Assembly (NCBI RefSeq): GCF_011683915.1
Contig: NZ_JAAQPH010000002.1
Location: 1 to 64,000, forward strand
Direction of reading: 5' to 3'
Length of the DNA: 64,000 nucleotides
From: Pelagibius litoralis
GTDB taxonomy: Bacteria; Pseudomonadota; Alphaproteobacteria; Kiloniellales; Kiloniellaceae
In this document: positions 7,833 to 16,816 of the stretch, in pieces
Position numbering within the stretch: the stretch's first letter is position 1
How the letters are laid out: every line of letters begins with the position of its first letter
Position numbers and translations under genes: made by a program
The notes under the pieces: generated by a model
The model's input: the letters and a program-made list of their open reading frames with translations, nothing else
What the model was told of the DNA's origin: nothing
Database searches by the model: none

Positions 7833-9038
7833 TCAGACCTCGCCGGCGCTGCTGCGGTTGGCGGCCAGAACGAGAACCAGCGAGAGTGCCCCGGCGAGGA
7901 TGAAGCCCACAGCCAGGGGGATCACGGTCTGGTCGTAGAAGCGCCCGACCGAGACCGACAGCGCCACGGCCAGCAGGCTTGAGACGGAAGCGATCACCGA
8001 GGCGCCGAGCCCGGCGACCCGGCCGAGGGATTCCATGGCCATGGCATTCAGGTTCCCGAAGAGCAGGCCGAAGTTGAAGAACATCAGGAAAAAGAGGCCC
8101 ATGAAGACCGGAAAGCTGGGTATGCCCTCGGTTTGAGAGGCCACGACCAACAGCGCGCCGGCAAAGAAGATCAGGCCGCCCAGGGCGATGACCGTCAGAC
8201 GGTGCATGCCGTAGCGCATCACCAATTGTCCGTTTGAGAAGGAGGCCACGCCGACACCCGATGCCAGCATCGCGAAATAGAGGGGAAAGCGGTCGCCGGC
8301 GTCGTAGAGGTCGATGAAGATCGCCTGCGCGGTGCTGACGTAAAGCAGCAACGCCCCGAAGATGAGGCCGGCTGAAAGGGTGTAGGCCATCACCTTGGCA
8401 TGCCTGACGATCAGAACCGCGTTGCTGAAAAGAGTTGATGGAGACAGGCGTATCCGGCGCTCCGGCGTCAGGGTCTCCGGCTGCCGCAGGCCCAACCAAA
8501 GGGCAACCACCGCGGCCAGGACCAGGAAGAGAATAAAAATCGCGCGCCAGCCGGCGACGAGCATGACGCCCTGGCCCAGGGCGGGCGCCAGCATGGGGAC
8601 CAGAATGAACACCATGAAGATGAAGGACATGATCCGGGCCATGGCACGGCCCTCATAGAGATCGCGGATCAACGCGCGCGAGGCGATCTTGGGGCCGGAG
8701 ACCCCGATCCCCTGGATGATCCGGCCGATGATCACCTGCTCGAAGGAGAAGGCCGCCATCGCGACCAGGGTGCCGATGCAGTAGATCAGCAGGCCGGCGA
8801 GGATCGCGCGCTTGCGGCCGATGGCATCGGAAAGTGGGCCGAAAAGGATTTCGCCGAAAACCATGCCCAGGATGAACAGGGTGACGATGAACTGGGTGTC
8901 GTTGGCGTTGGCGACCGTAAAGGCCTGCCCGATGGCTTGCAGGGCCGGCAGAATGGCATCGATGCTGAGGGCGGTCAGCGAGGTGGTGAGCGAGAGCAGG
9001 GCGACGAATTCTGTCCGGCTCAGCGGCGATTTCGACAT
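7833..9038 (-). CDS. Bcr/CflA-family multidrug efflux MFS transporter
   Basis: A 401-residue inner-membrane protein with twelve predicted hydrophobic helices. MFS motif A is present between helices 2 and 3 as GPLSDAIGRKRAI, and the drug/H+ antiporter motif C region reads LVPMLAPALGQ in helix 5, both typical of the Bcr/CflA subfamily that exports drugs, sulfonamides or amino acids by proton exchange. The N-terminal SKSPLSRTEFVALLSLTTSLTALSID also fits. It is monocistronic as far as can be seen: convergent with the AT-rich island and separated from the gene behind it by the hairpin at 9171-9200. The exported compound is unknown. Confidence 0.88.
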   Translation of the reverse strand: MSKSPLSRTEFVALLSLTTSLTALSIDAILPALQAIGQAFTVANANDTQFIVTLFILGMVFGEILFGPLSDAIGRKRAILAGLLIYCIGTLVAMAAFSFEQVIIGRIIQGIGVSGPKIASRALIRDLYEGRAMARIMSFIFMVFILVPMLAPALGQGVMLVAGWRAIFILFLVLAAVVALWLGLRQPETLTPERRIRLSPSTLFSNAVLIVRHAKVMAYTLSAGLIFGALLLYVSTAQAIFIDLYDAGDRFPLYFAMLASGVGVASFSNGQLVMRYGMHRLTVIALGGLIFFAGALLVVASQTEGIPSFPVFMGLFFLMFFNFGLLFGNLNAMAMESLGRVAGLGASVIASVSSLLAVALSVSVGRFYDQTVIPLAVGFILAGALSLVLVLAANRSSAGEV

Positions 9039-9170
9039 TCGGGAAGCCAGTCGGGATGCGATTGTGTGTGGGGCTGCGAGTGCAGCCGGGGCACAGTCGC
9101 AGCTTCACGCTGGCTTGGCCACCCAAGATTTGGCCTCTGGTGGCTACTCGATAGGGGCTGGCCAGTCAGC

Positions 9171-9200
9171 AAAAACGCCCCATCATCGATGGGGCGTTTT
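9171..9200 (-). terminator. Rho-independent terminator of the 9239-10489 gene
   Basis: On the minus strand AAAACGCCCC and GGGGCGTTTT form a 10-bp stem around a 9-base loop and run into TTTTT. It lies 39 bases after the stop codon of the secreted-protein gene and would insulate the exporter gene downstream. The A/T symmetry of the stem may let it work in both directions. Confidence 0.85.
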
Positions 9201-9238
9201 GCCGGCCTGAGGGCCTGAACAAGAAGGCTGAAGCGGGA

Positions 9239-10489
9239 TTAGTTGGGTGCCCGCCGGGCCGGTCTGGGCTCCACGGGTGCTGCTTTGAGCCTCAGCTTCG
9301 GCGCTACCGCCGGCTTGGCCTGTTGGCCGCCCTGCTGGTAGCCGCCGGCCTTACCGCCGACGTTACCGCCGAGGACCGGATTGAGGGTCGGGGTGCAGCG
9401 ATGCTTCCAGAGCGCCGAGTCCATTTGCTGATAGTTCCCCGGCCAGACCTGGTCCTCCTCGCCTTTGCCGCGGACATAGACCTTCAGATTGTGGTTCTTG
9501 GTCTGGTTCAGCTGGTGCTGGGGCGGCTTCGGCACGGCGATTTCGAAGTCGTGGTGCTGTTTGCCGTTCTTGGCATCGAAGGCGATCTTCGGCGAGTTGT
9601 AGATGGTCAGGCCACCGTCGTTCACGCGGATTCTAATCTCGCCCTTGCCCTGGCCCTGGTAGTTCACGCGGATCGTGGTTTCAGCCGGGCAGCCGCCGAC
9701 GTGGTGCGGCATGTTGGGCTGGAAGTCCATGTCGGTAATCTTGAAGGGCTGGTCGCCGACCTGGATTTGGTTCGCCATGCCGCCGCCCTGGGCCAACTGC
9801 GCGTTGACGTTGACTTCAAAGAGCTGCGGATCCCCTTGATACTTGATTTTAAGGGACACGTCCTTGGTCAGGTATGATGTCTCCGCCGCTTCGACGATCG
9901 TGTTCTTGATGACCTTGTTGCGGATGTATGGGGCACAGTCGGCTTCCCAGCGAATGGGGATCTTCACTACAATGTCATGGTCTTGGCGCAGGTAGCCGAC
10001 TTTGCTGGGTGCTTGCTCGGCTGCGGCCATGACGATGGCGGCCGGGTCGATGTTGATCTGCGGATTGGCGAGCAAGGCGACCGGCACCTGGAAGGTATGC
10101 GCGTCCATATCGCTCACATGATTGATATCGCTGGAGTTCGGCAGGTTTTCCGACATCAATAGGCTGGTACGTCCGATCCCGAAAGCGCCCCCTGATAGGA
10201 AGTGCCCTTCCCGGAAGGTCCAGTTCTCAACTTGTACGCCGGTGCACTCGACGTAGCCTCCAACGCCGACGGCGAAGCTGTTACCTTGCACGGCGAGGTT
10301 CAGATTGTCGATGTGATGGTTGCCGGCGAAATTGCGCACGACGATCTGCGGTCCGGGCGGGGTTGCGTGGACGTCGATATCGGCGACGCCATAAAGCTGA
10401 CTGTCGTCTGCAAGGGCAGACGAGGCCACGGCGCAGAGTCCAAGGCAAAGGGCGCTTGCGCCCAAGGAAAGGGTTTTAAACGGTTGCAT
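9239..10489 (-). CDS. Secreted protein of unknown function with low-complexity basic tail
   Basis: A 416-residue protein with a clear Sec signal peptide (about 1-28, ending SSALA before DDSQ). The mature part looks beta-rich, with four isolated cysteines (in VECTG, ADCAP, GGCPAE and HRCTP) that could make two disulfides. The segments KIKYQGDPQLFEVNVN and GEIRIRVNDGGLTIY suggest Ig-like or sandwich domains. The last 50 residues are glycine/glutamine-rich and then Pro/Arg/Lys-rich (GGNVGGKAGGYQQGGQQ). It is a single-gene unit closed by a strong terminator. I recognise no family; a periplasmic or surface role is inferred from the signal peptide only. Confidence 0.75.
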   Translation of the reverse strand: MQPFKTLSLGASALCLGLCAVASSALADDSQLYGVADIDVHATPPGPQIVVRNFAGNHHIDNLNLAVQGNSFAVGVGGYVECTGVQVENWTFREGHFLSGGAFGIGRTSLLMSENLPNSSDINHVSDMDAHTFQVPVALLANPQINIDPAAIVMAAAEQAPSKVGYLRQDHDIVVKIPIRWEADCAPYIRNKVIKNTIVEAAETSYLTKDVSLKIKYQGDPQLFEVNVNAQLAQGGGMANQIQVGDQPFKITDMDFQPNMPHHVGGCPAETTIRVNYQGQGKGEIRIRVNDGGLTIYNSPKIAFDAKNGKQHHDFEIAVPKPPQHQLNQTKNHNLKVYVRGKGEEDQVWPGNYQQMDSALWKHRCTPTLNPVLGGNVGGKAGGYQQGGQQAKPAVAPKLRLKAAPVEPRPARRAPN

Positions 10490-10667
10490 GACATACTCCC
10501 CACACTGATGTCTGATTAAGCTTCAGGCCGCCCACAGCGGCCCATCCCCCATCAGTCGCAGCACCATAGCGGAAGGTTCAAAGAGTAGTCAGGGTAGAAT
10601 TAAAGTTGATGTATTCCAATGCTTTGAGTCTGGAAACTCAGGGTTTGCTGAGGCCGAGAGGCATCCC

Positions 10668-11828
10668 TTAACCGGCCGGTTCCAGCCTTATCAGCATGCC
10701 GTCGCTGCTGTCGGTCAGGACATAGAGATAGCCATCGGGGCCGGAGCGCACGTCGCGGATGCGCTCTCCCAGATCGACCAGCAGGGATTCCTGCCCAACG
10801 ACCTTGTCGCCCTCCATCTCAAGCCGGCGCAGGTGAAGGTGGGCCAGGGCGCCGACGAAGAGATCACCCTGCCACTGCGGGAACATCTCGCCGTCGTAGA
10901 AGGCCATGCCGCTGGGCGCGATGGAGGGGTCCCAGTAGACCACCGGCTGTTCCATGCCCTCGGCCTCTGTCTTGTCGGAGATGATCGCACCGCTGTAGTC
11001 GATGCCATGGGTGATGACCGGCCAGCCGTAGTTGGCCGCGGCTTTCAGAAGGTTCAGCTCGTCGCCGCCGCGCGGACCGTGCTCATGGGCCCAGAGCTGG
11101 CCGCTCTCCGGGTGCAGCGTCATGCCCTGCACGTTGCGATGACCGTAGGAGAAGATCTCCGGAAGTGCATCCGCCTGCCCGACGAAGGGATTGTCTTCCG
11201 GCACGCTGCCATCGTCGTTCAGCCGGACCACGGTGCCGATATGATTGCCCAGGTTCTGGGGTTCGCGGATCTGACGGCGGTCGCCGAGGCTGATGAACAG
11301 TTTGCCGTCTCCGTCGAACACGAGGCGCGAACCGAAATGGCCGGTGCCGCCTGACTTCGGAACGGCGCGGAAAAGGACTTCGACATCCTGAAGCGCCATT
11401 CCGTCGAGTCGACCGCGCGCAACCTCGGTGCTGGCGCCGCCCTCGCCGGGCCCGGCGTAGGAGAGATAGACGAGGCGGTTTTCCGCGAAGCCGGGATGAA
11501 CCGCCACGTCGAGCAGGCCGCCCTGGCCGCGGGCGGCAACCGCGGGCGTGCCGTCAATCGGGCCGTCTTGTAGTTTGCCGTCTGTGAACAGGCGAAGCGT
11601 GCCGCTGCGCTCCGTGATCAGGATGCCGCCGTCCGGCAGGAACGCCATCCCCCAGGGATGGTCCAGGCCGTCGGCCAGGGTGACGATGCGGAAATCGGCC
11701 TGGGCCGAGCGTTCCACCGGATCGGCGGCCTTGGCCGGGGCCGCCAGATCATCTGCATACGCATAAAGAAGTCCGCCTGAGAGGACGGCCATCATTGTCC
11801 GCCGCAAAACCGTCGCTTGTTTTTGCAT
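10668..11828 (-). CDS. PQQ-dependent soluble aldose sugar dehydrogenase (GSDH family, YliI-like)
   Basis: A 386-residue periplasmic beta-propeller with a signal peptide or N-terminal anchor in the first 35 residues (ending AKA-ADP). Family blocks are HPWGMAFLPDGG (57-68), GGLLDVAVHPGF (103-114), TGHFGSRLVF (about 162-171, with H164 as the likely catalytic base), SYGHRNVQGM, AHEHGPRGGDELN and NYGWP. This is the aldose sugar dehydrogenase branch, which oxidises aldoses in the periplasm and passes electrons on from PQQ and Ca2+. No pqq biosynthesis gene is in the window. It lies back to back with the Entner-Doudoroff genes, which suggests a shared hexose theme. Substrate range is unknown. Confidence 0.87.
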   Translation of the reverse strand: MQKQATVLRRTMMAVLSGGLLYAYADDLAAPAKAADPVERSAQADFRIVTLADGLDHPWGMAFLPDGGILITERSGTLRLFTDGKLQDGPIDGTPAVAARGQGGLLDVAVHPGFAENRLVYLSYAGPGEGGASTEVARGRLDGMALQDVEVLFRAVPKSGGTGHFGSRLVFDGDGKLFISLGDRRQIREPQNLGNHIGTVVRLNDDGSVPEDNPFVGQADALPEIFSYGHRNVQGMTLHPESGQLWAHEHGPRGGDELNLLKAAANYGWPVITHGIDYSGAIISDKTEAEGMEQPVVYWDPSIAPSGMAFYDGEMFPQWQGDLFVGALAHLHLRRLEMEGDKVVGQESLLVDLGERIRDVRSGPDGYLYVLTDSSDGMLIRLEPAG

Positions 11829-11960
11829 GTCACCCGCCCTTGGCTTGCCTGTCTAACCTGTTGAAAAGGACATGGTTCCTCGCGGGCTTTGCATCAACAG
11901 CCGGTTTCTTTTTTTGTGCGTTGCGAAAACCATCGTTGGCAAGCGGCGCCTCAATCGGGT

Positions 11961-11978
11961 ATGAAAGGGCGGTTTCAT
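11961..11978. promoter_or_regulatory. Inverted repeat upstream of zwf, candidate operator
   Basis: ATGAAAGGGCGGTTTCAT is a perfect 6-bp inverted repeat with a 6-base spacer, in the 271-base gap between the divergent aldose dehydrogenase gene and zwf. No HexR-type TGTAATTAAATTACA site is visible. The palindrome is a plausible regulator site for the sugar genes, but no cognate regulator is encoded nearby. Confidence 0.35.
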
Positions 11979-12099
11979 CAACAAGATTGAGTTAGTGGCC
12001 GTGGCTGGCGCGAATCCTCTGGAAATCCTATAGAGGCCCTTGAGGCACTCATCGTCAGGCTGGCCAGCCGCTTTCCTTTGTCTAATCCGGAATCCTGTT

Positions 12100-13578
12100 T
12101 TGACCGCACAGACCATTCCCGTCGATCCCTTTGAGCTGGTCGTCTTCGGTGGTACCGGCGACCTGTCCTACCGCAAGCTGCTGCCGGCGCTGTTTCAACG
12201 CGATCGGGCCGGCCAGATCGTCGGGCCAAGCCGGATTCTGGCGGTTTCCCGCCGTGACCTGTCGGAAGATGCCTTCCGCAACGCAACCCGAGATGCCATC
12301 GAGCGCTTCGTCGCGCCGGCGGATCGGGACCCCGGCGGTGTGGAGGCGTTCTTGAAGCGCGTCTGTTATACCGCCGTCGACGGCAACGGCGATGCGGGCT
12401 GGACCGACCTGAAGGATAAGCTGTCGAAGGACAGCGACTTCGTACGGGCCTTCTATCTGGCAGTGAACCCGGAGCTTTTCGGGCCGATCTGTGCCGGTGC
12501 CGGCCGTCACGGTCTGATCACCGACGAAAGCCGGGTCGTCATCGAAAAGCCGATCGGCAAGGATTTCGCCACCGCCCAGACCGTCAACGAGGCGGTCGGT
12601 GCCGTATTCGATGAACATCAGATCTATCGCATCGACCATTACCTGGGGAAGGAAACGGTCCAGAACCTGATGGCGCTGCGTTTCGCCAACGCGCTCTTCG
12701 AGCCGCTGTGGAACGCCGCCCACATCGATCACGTGCAGATCACGGTGGCCGAGAGTATCGGTGTCGAGGGGCGGGGGGGCTACTACGACACCGCCGGCGC
12801 CCTGCGCGACATGGTGCAGAATCATATTCTGCAGTTGCTCTGCCTCGTCGCCATGGAGGCACCGATGTCGATGGATGCCGATGCCGTGCGCGACGAGAAG
12901 CTGAAGGTCCTGAAGGCGCTGGTGCCGATCGACAGCCACAACATCGACCGCATGACGGTGCGCGGCCAGTACGCCGCCGGCGCCTCTGCCGGTGGGGCCG
13001 TGAATGCCTATGCCGATGAGATCAAGGGCGAAAGCTCGACAACCGAGACCTTCGTCGCCCTCAAGGCCGAGATCGCCAACTGGCGCTGGGCCGGCGTGCC
13101 CTTTTATCTGCGCACCGGCAAACGCCTGGCCGAACGTGTGTCGGAGATCGTGATCGCCTTCCGCCCCATTCCCCATTCGATCTTCGGCGGTGGGGCGGGC
13201 AGCATCGTGGCCAATCATCTGGTGATCCGCCTGCAGCCCGACGAGGGCGTGAAGCTCTGGCTGATGATCAAGGACCCGGGGCCCGGCGGTATGCGCCTGA
13301 AGCACGTCCCCCTGGATATGAGCTTTGCCCAGACTTTCGCCGCGCGTAATCCCGATGCTTATGAGCGCCTTTTGATGGACGTGATCCGCGGCAATCCCAC
13401 TCTATTCATGCGCCGCGACGAGGTCGATGCCGCCTGGGGTTGGATCGACCCGATCCTGTCGACCTGGCGGGCGGGCGGGGATATGCCGAAGTCCTATACC
13501 TCCGGCACCTGGGGGCCCAGCGCCTCGGTCGCGCTGATCGAACGGGACGGGCGGACCTGGCACGAGGAAGCCCTGTGA
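12100..13578 (+). CDS. zwf: Glucose-6-phosphate 1-dehydrogenase
   Basis: Oxidises glucose 6-phosphate to 6-phosphogluconolactone with NADP+, the entry to the Entner-Doudoroff and pentose phosphate routes. I place the start at the TTG at 12100, giving 492 residues as usual; the frame extends to a TTG at 12040 but those 20 extra residues look non-homologous. The cofactor motif VVFGGTGDLSYRKL is at 14-27, EKPIGKD at 149-155 and the catalytic RIDHYLGKE at 177-185. The stop overlaps the pgl start by four bases (GTGA). It is first in a five-gene operon that carries hexose phosphates to pyruvate and glyceraldehyde 3-phosphate. Confidence 0.95.
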   Translation: MTAQTIPVDPFELVVFGGTGDLSYRKLLPALFQRDRAGQIVGPSRILAVSRRDLSEDAFRNATRDAIERFVAPADRDPGGVEAFLKRVCYTAVDGNGDAGWTDLKDKLSKDSDFVRAFYLAVNPELFGPICAGAGRHGLITDESRVVIEKPIGKDFATAQTVNEAVGAVFDEHQIYRIDHYLGKETVQNLMALRFANALFEPLWNAAHIDHVQITVAESIGVEGRGGYYDTAGALRDMVQNHILQLLCLVAMEAPMSMDADAVRDEKLKVLKALVPIDSHNIDRMTVRGQYAAGASAGGAVNAYADEIKGESSTTETFVALKAEIANWRWAGVPFYLRTGKRLAERVSEIVIAFRPIPHSIFGGGAGSIVANHLVIRLQPDEGVKLWLMIKDPGPGGMRLKHVPLDMSFAQTFAARNPDAYERLLMDVIRGNPTLFMRRDEVDAAWGWIDPILSTWRAGGDMPKSYTSGTWGPSASVALIERDGRTWHEEAL

Positions 13579-14294
13579 ACACGGCGACGCTCCGACGAAC
13601 CGACTTTGCCGATGGGGACAGCTTGGCCGCGGGTCTGGCCGAGACCGTTGCCGAAAGACTGCGTGCCGGGATTGCGGCGCGGGGGGCGGCATCCCTTGCG
13701 GTTTCCGGAGGGCGCACGCCGGGCCGTTTCTTCGCCGCGCTGGCCATTCAGGATCTCGACTGGGCCAAGGTCACGGTCACCCTGGTGGACGAGCGCTGGG
13801 TGAGGGCGGACGATCAGCGGTCCAACGAGGGTTTCGTCCGGCGCGGTCTGTTGCAGGACAAGGCGGCTGTGGCCGGCTTCGTTGGGCTGGTCAGCGACCC
13901 GGAAACCCTGGAGGAAACCCCGGAGGCGGGCCTCGCCGCCGTTGCCTCGCGGGTTGCGGCCCTGCCACGGCCCCTGGATGCGGTCGTCCTGGGGATGGGG
14001 GCGGACGGTCACACGGCCTCTTTCTTCCCCGCTGGAGATCGCCTGAAGGAGGCGCTGGACCCTGCAGGCGATGCGCTGGTGCTGCCGATGCGGGCCGCCG
14101 GCGCCGGGGAACCGCGAATAACCCTGACTTTGCCCGTGGTGGCCGGGGCGCGGGCCGCCTATCTTCATATCGAGGGCGACGAGAAAGCCGGGGTCCTGGC
14201 CGAGGCTCTTGAGGCCGGAGATGCCGAAACGCTGCCGATCCGTGCCGTGCTGCGGCACCCCGACGTCAATCTGCAAGTATTCTGGTGCCCGTGA
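13575..14294 (+). CDS. pgl: 6-phosphogluconolactonase
   Basis: Hydrolyses 6-phosphogluconolactone to 6-phosphogluconate. The GTG start at 13575 overlaps the zwf TGA by four bases, giving 239 residues, the usual DevB/SOL-type length; longer frames upstream merely read antisense-like zwf sequence. SGGRTPG (44-50), the catalytic-site strand VTLVDERWV (68-76) and [13 protein letters not shown] are the family signatures. Translational coupling with zwf makes sense because the two reactions are consecutive. A 43-base gap leads to edd. Confidence 0.94.
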   Translation: MNTATLRRTDFADGDSLAAGLAETVAERLRAGIAARGAASLAVSGGRTPGRFFAALAIQDLDWAKVTVTLVDERWVRADDQRSNEGFVRRGLLQDKAAVAGFVGLVSDPETLEETPEAGLAAVASRVAALPRPLDAVVLGMGADGHTASFFPAGDRLKEALDPAGDALVLPMRAAGAGEPRITLTLPVVAGARAAYLHIEGDEKAGVLAEALEAGDAETLPIRAVLRHPDVNLQVFWCP

Positions 14295-14337
14295 GTTCAC
14301 GACGGTCCGGAACAACCGAAAGGTAAGGAGAGGTGCG

Positions 14338-16167
14338 ATGACCCTGCACGATCGCGTGGCCGAGGTGACCGGGCGCCTGCAACAGCGCAGCAAGGCAAAG
14401 CGGTCCGTCTATCTCGAGCGGATCCGGCGCGCAGGCGAGGAGGGGCCACGCCGCTCCACACTTTCCTGCGGCAATCTCGCCCACGGCTTTGCCGCCTGCG
14501 GCCTGTCCGACAAGGCGGCGCTGAAAGGCGGCGAGGTCGCCAATCTGGCCATCGTCACCGCCTACAACGACATGCTCTCCGCCCATCAGCCCTTCGAGCG
14601 TTTCCCCGAGGTCATCAAGCAGGCGGCCCGCGATGCCGGTGGCGTGGCCCAGGTCGCGGCCGGGGTGCCGGCGATGTGCGACGGCGTCACCCAGGGCCAG
14701 CCGGGCATGGAGCTCTCGCTCTTTTCGCGTGACGTGATCGCCATGTCGGCGGCCGTCGGCCTGTCGCACAATATGTTCGATGCCGTTGTGTTCCTGGGGG
14801 TCTGCGACAAGATCGTGCCGGGTCTGATGATCGCGGCGCTGTCCTTCGGGCATCTGCCGGCGATCTTCGTGCCTGCCGGCCCCATGACATCGGGCATGGC
14901 CAACGACGAGAAGGCGCGCATCCGCCAGCTCTACGCCGAAGGCAAGATCGGCCGCGACGAACTGCTGGAGGCGGAGTCCCAGTCCTATCACGGCCCCGGT
15001 ACCTGCACTTTCTACGGCACCGCGAATTCGAACCAGATGCTGATGGAGATCATGGGGCTGCATCTGCCCGGCGCCTCCTTCGTCAATCCCAACACGCCGC
15101 TGCGCGACGCCCTGACGGTGGAGGCGACCAAGCGTGCCCTGGCGATCACCGCCCTGGGCAATGCCTACACGCCGATTGGGGAGATGATCGACGAGCGCGC
15201 CATCGTGAACGGCGTGGTCGGCCTGCACGCCACGGGCGGTTCCACCAATCACGCCATGCATCTGGTGGCGATGGCCGCGGCGGCGGGGATCGACCTGACC
15301 TGGCAGGATCTTTCGGATCTTTCCGATGTGGTGCCGCTGCTCTGCCGCATCTATCCCAATGGCCTGGCCGACGTGAACCACTTCCAGGCGGCCGGCGGCA
15401 TGGGCTTTCTGATTTCCGAACTTCTGGACGCCGGTTTCCTGCACGGTGACGTGACCACGGTCTGGGGGCAGGGGCTCGATCTCTATCGCCAGGAACCCAA
15501 GCTGGGCGACGACGGCGCAGTCACTTGGCAGGCGGGGGCGTCGAAAAGCCACGATGAGGCTGTGCTGGCGCCGGTGGCTCAGGCCTTTTCGCCGAACGGC
15601 GGACTGAAGATGCTGACCGGCGATCTTGGCCAGGCTGTGATCAAGGTTTCCGCCGTGAAGCCGGAGCGCCATGTGATCGAAGCGCCCGCCGTGATCTTTC
15701 ATTCCCAGGACGCCCTTATGGATGCCTTCAAGGCCGGGCAGTTGGAGAAGGACTTCATCGCCGTCGTGCGCTTTCAGGGGCCGCAGGCTATCGGCATGCC
15801 GGAGTTGCACAAGCTGACGCCGCCGCTGGGCGTGCTGCAGGATCGCGGCTTCAAGGTCGCCCTGGTGACCGACGGGCGCATGTCCGGTGCTTCGGGCAAA
15901 GTGCCGGCGGCGATCCACGTGACGCCGGAAGCGGCAGCGGGCGGTCCGATTGCCAGGCTGCGCGACGGCGACATGCTGCGCCTCGATGCGGTGGCGGGCC
16001 GCCTGAGCGTGGTGGGTGTTCCGCCGGAGGTCTGGCAGGCGCGCGAGGTCGTGACCGAGGACCTTTCGGCAAGTCATTTTGGTTTGGGGCGCGAACTCTT
16101 CGCACCCTTCCGGGCGGCGGCGGGAACAGCCGATCTGGGCGCCCATGTTTTTGGAGCTGGTTTATGA
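14338..16167 (+). CDS. edd: Phosphogluconate dehydratase
   Basis: Converts 6-phosphogluconate to 2-keto-3-deoxy-6-phosphogluconate (KDPG). The protein has 609 residues from the ATG at 14338, preceded by AAGGAGAGGT; a longer frame from 14209 overlaps pgl and is not credible. It belongs to the IlvD/Edd iron-sulfur dehydratases: [19 protein letters not shown] spans the first signature, and cysteines C156 (GVCDKIVPG) and C223 ([10 protein letters not shown]) sit where cluster ligands are found. The late signature [23 protein letters not shown] is intact. It overlaps eda by four bases (ATGA), so the two defining Entner-Doudoroff enzymes are coupled. Confidence 0.95.
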   Translation: MTLHDRVAEVTGRLQQRSKAKRSVYLERIRRAGEEGPRRSTLSCGNLAHGFAACGLSDKAALKGGEVANLAIVTAYNDMLSAHQPFERFPEVIKQAARDAGGVAQVAAGVPAMCDGVTQGQPGMELSLFSRDVIAMSAAVGLSHNMFDAVVFLGVCDKIVPGLMIAALSFGHLPAIFVPAGPMTSGMANDEKARIRQLYAEGKIGRDELLEAESQSYHGPGTCTFYGTANSNQMLMEIMGLHLPGASFVNPNTPLRDALTVEATKRALAITALGNAYTPIGEMIDERAIVNGVVGLHATGGSTNHAMHLVAMAAAAGIDLTWQDLSDLSDVVPLLCRIYPNGLADVNHFQAAGGMGFLISELLDAGFLHGDVTTVWGQGLDLYRQEPKLGDDGAVTWQAGASKSHDEAVLAPVAQAFSPNGGLKMLTGDLGQAVIKVSAVKPERHVIEAPAVIFHSQDALMDAFKAGQLEKDFIAVVRFQGPQAIGMPELHKLTPPLGVLQDRGFKVALVTDGRMSGASGKVPAAIHVTPEAAAGGPIARLRDGDMLRLDAVAGRLSVVGVPPEVWQAREVVTEDLSASHFGLGRELFAPFRAAAGTADLGAHVFGAGL

Positions 16168-16802
16168 ATGAGAAGCAGGCGGGGATCGAAGCGGTCCTCG
16201 AACTGGCGCCGGTGGTGCCGGTGCTGGTGATCGATGACGTGGCGACCGCGGTGCCGCTGGCCCGCGCCCTGGTCGCCGGTGGGCTGAAAGCCATCGAAGT
16301 CACTTTCCGCACAGCTGCGGCGCTGGAATCGATCCGCGCGATTGCTGCCGAGGTCGAGGGGGCGGTTGTCGGGGCCGGCACGGTGCTGACGTCCGATCAG
16401 GTCTCCCAGGCCGTGGACGCCGGTTGCCGTTTCATGGTCTCGCCCGGCGCGTCGCCGGGTCTGCTGGCCGCCGTTGCCGATTGCCCGGTGCCGCTGCTGC
16501 CCGGATCGGCCTCCGCTTCCGAGGCCATGACGCTGCTGGAGCAGGGCTACCGCTTCCAGAAGTTCTTTCCGGCCGAGCCCGCCGGCGGCGCGGCCTATCT
16601 GAAGTCGCTGGCTTCGCCCCTGGCGGCGATCCGGTTCTGCCCGACCGGGGGCATCAGCCGGGACAGCGCCGGGCGCTATCTCGCCCTGCCCAACGTGGTC
16701 TGCGTCGGCGGGTCCTGGGTGGCGCCGGGCGATAAGGTCGCGGCGGGTGACTGGGCCGGGATCGAAGATCTGGCGCGCGATGCGGCGACGATGAAAGTAT
16801 AA
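16164..16802 (+). CDS. eda: KDPG/KHG aldolase
   Basis: Splits KDPG to pyruvate and glyceraldehyde 3-phosphate; the family can also cleave 4-hydroxy-2-oxoglutarate. The 212 residues have the class I aldolase residues at the same numbers as the Escherichia coli enzyme: E45 and R49 in AIEVTFRT, and the Schiff-base lysine K133 in FQKFFPAE. The phosphate-binding loops CPTGGIS and VGGSWV are also present. The start ATG lies inside the edd stop (ATGA), and pgi follows 14 bases later with AAGGAAAAG as ribosome site. Confidence 0.95.
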   Translation: MNEKQAGIEAVLELAPVVPVLVIDDVATAVPLARALVAGGLKAIEVTFRTAAALESIRAIAAEVEGAVVGAGTVLTSDQVSQAVDAGCRFMVSPGASPGLLAAVADCPVPLLPGSASASEAMTLLEQGYRFQKFFPAEPAGGAAYLKSLASPLAAIRFCPTGGISRDSAGRYLALPNVVCVGGSWVAPGDKVAAGDWAGIEDLARDAATMKV

Positions 16803-16816
16803 GGAAAAGCAGCGTT

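Noticed and set aside
14266-16146. Minus-strand open frame of 626 codons opposite edd
   Set aside because: The plus strand encodes a complete edd; the minus translation is His/Arg/Gly-rich shadow sequence.
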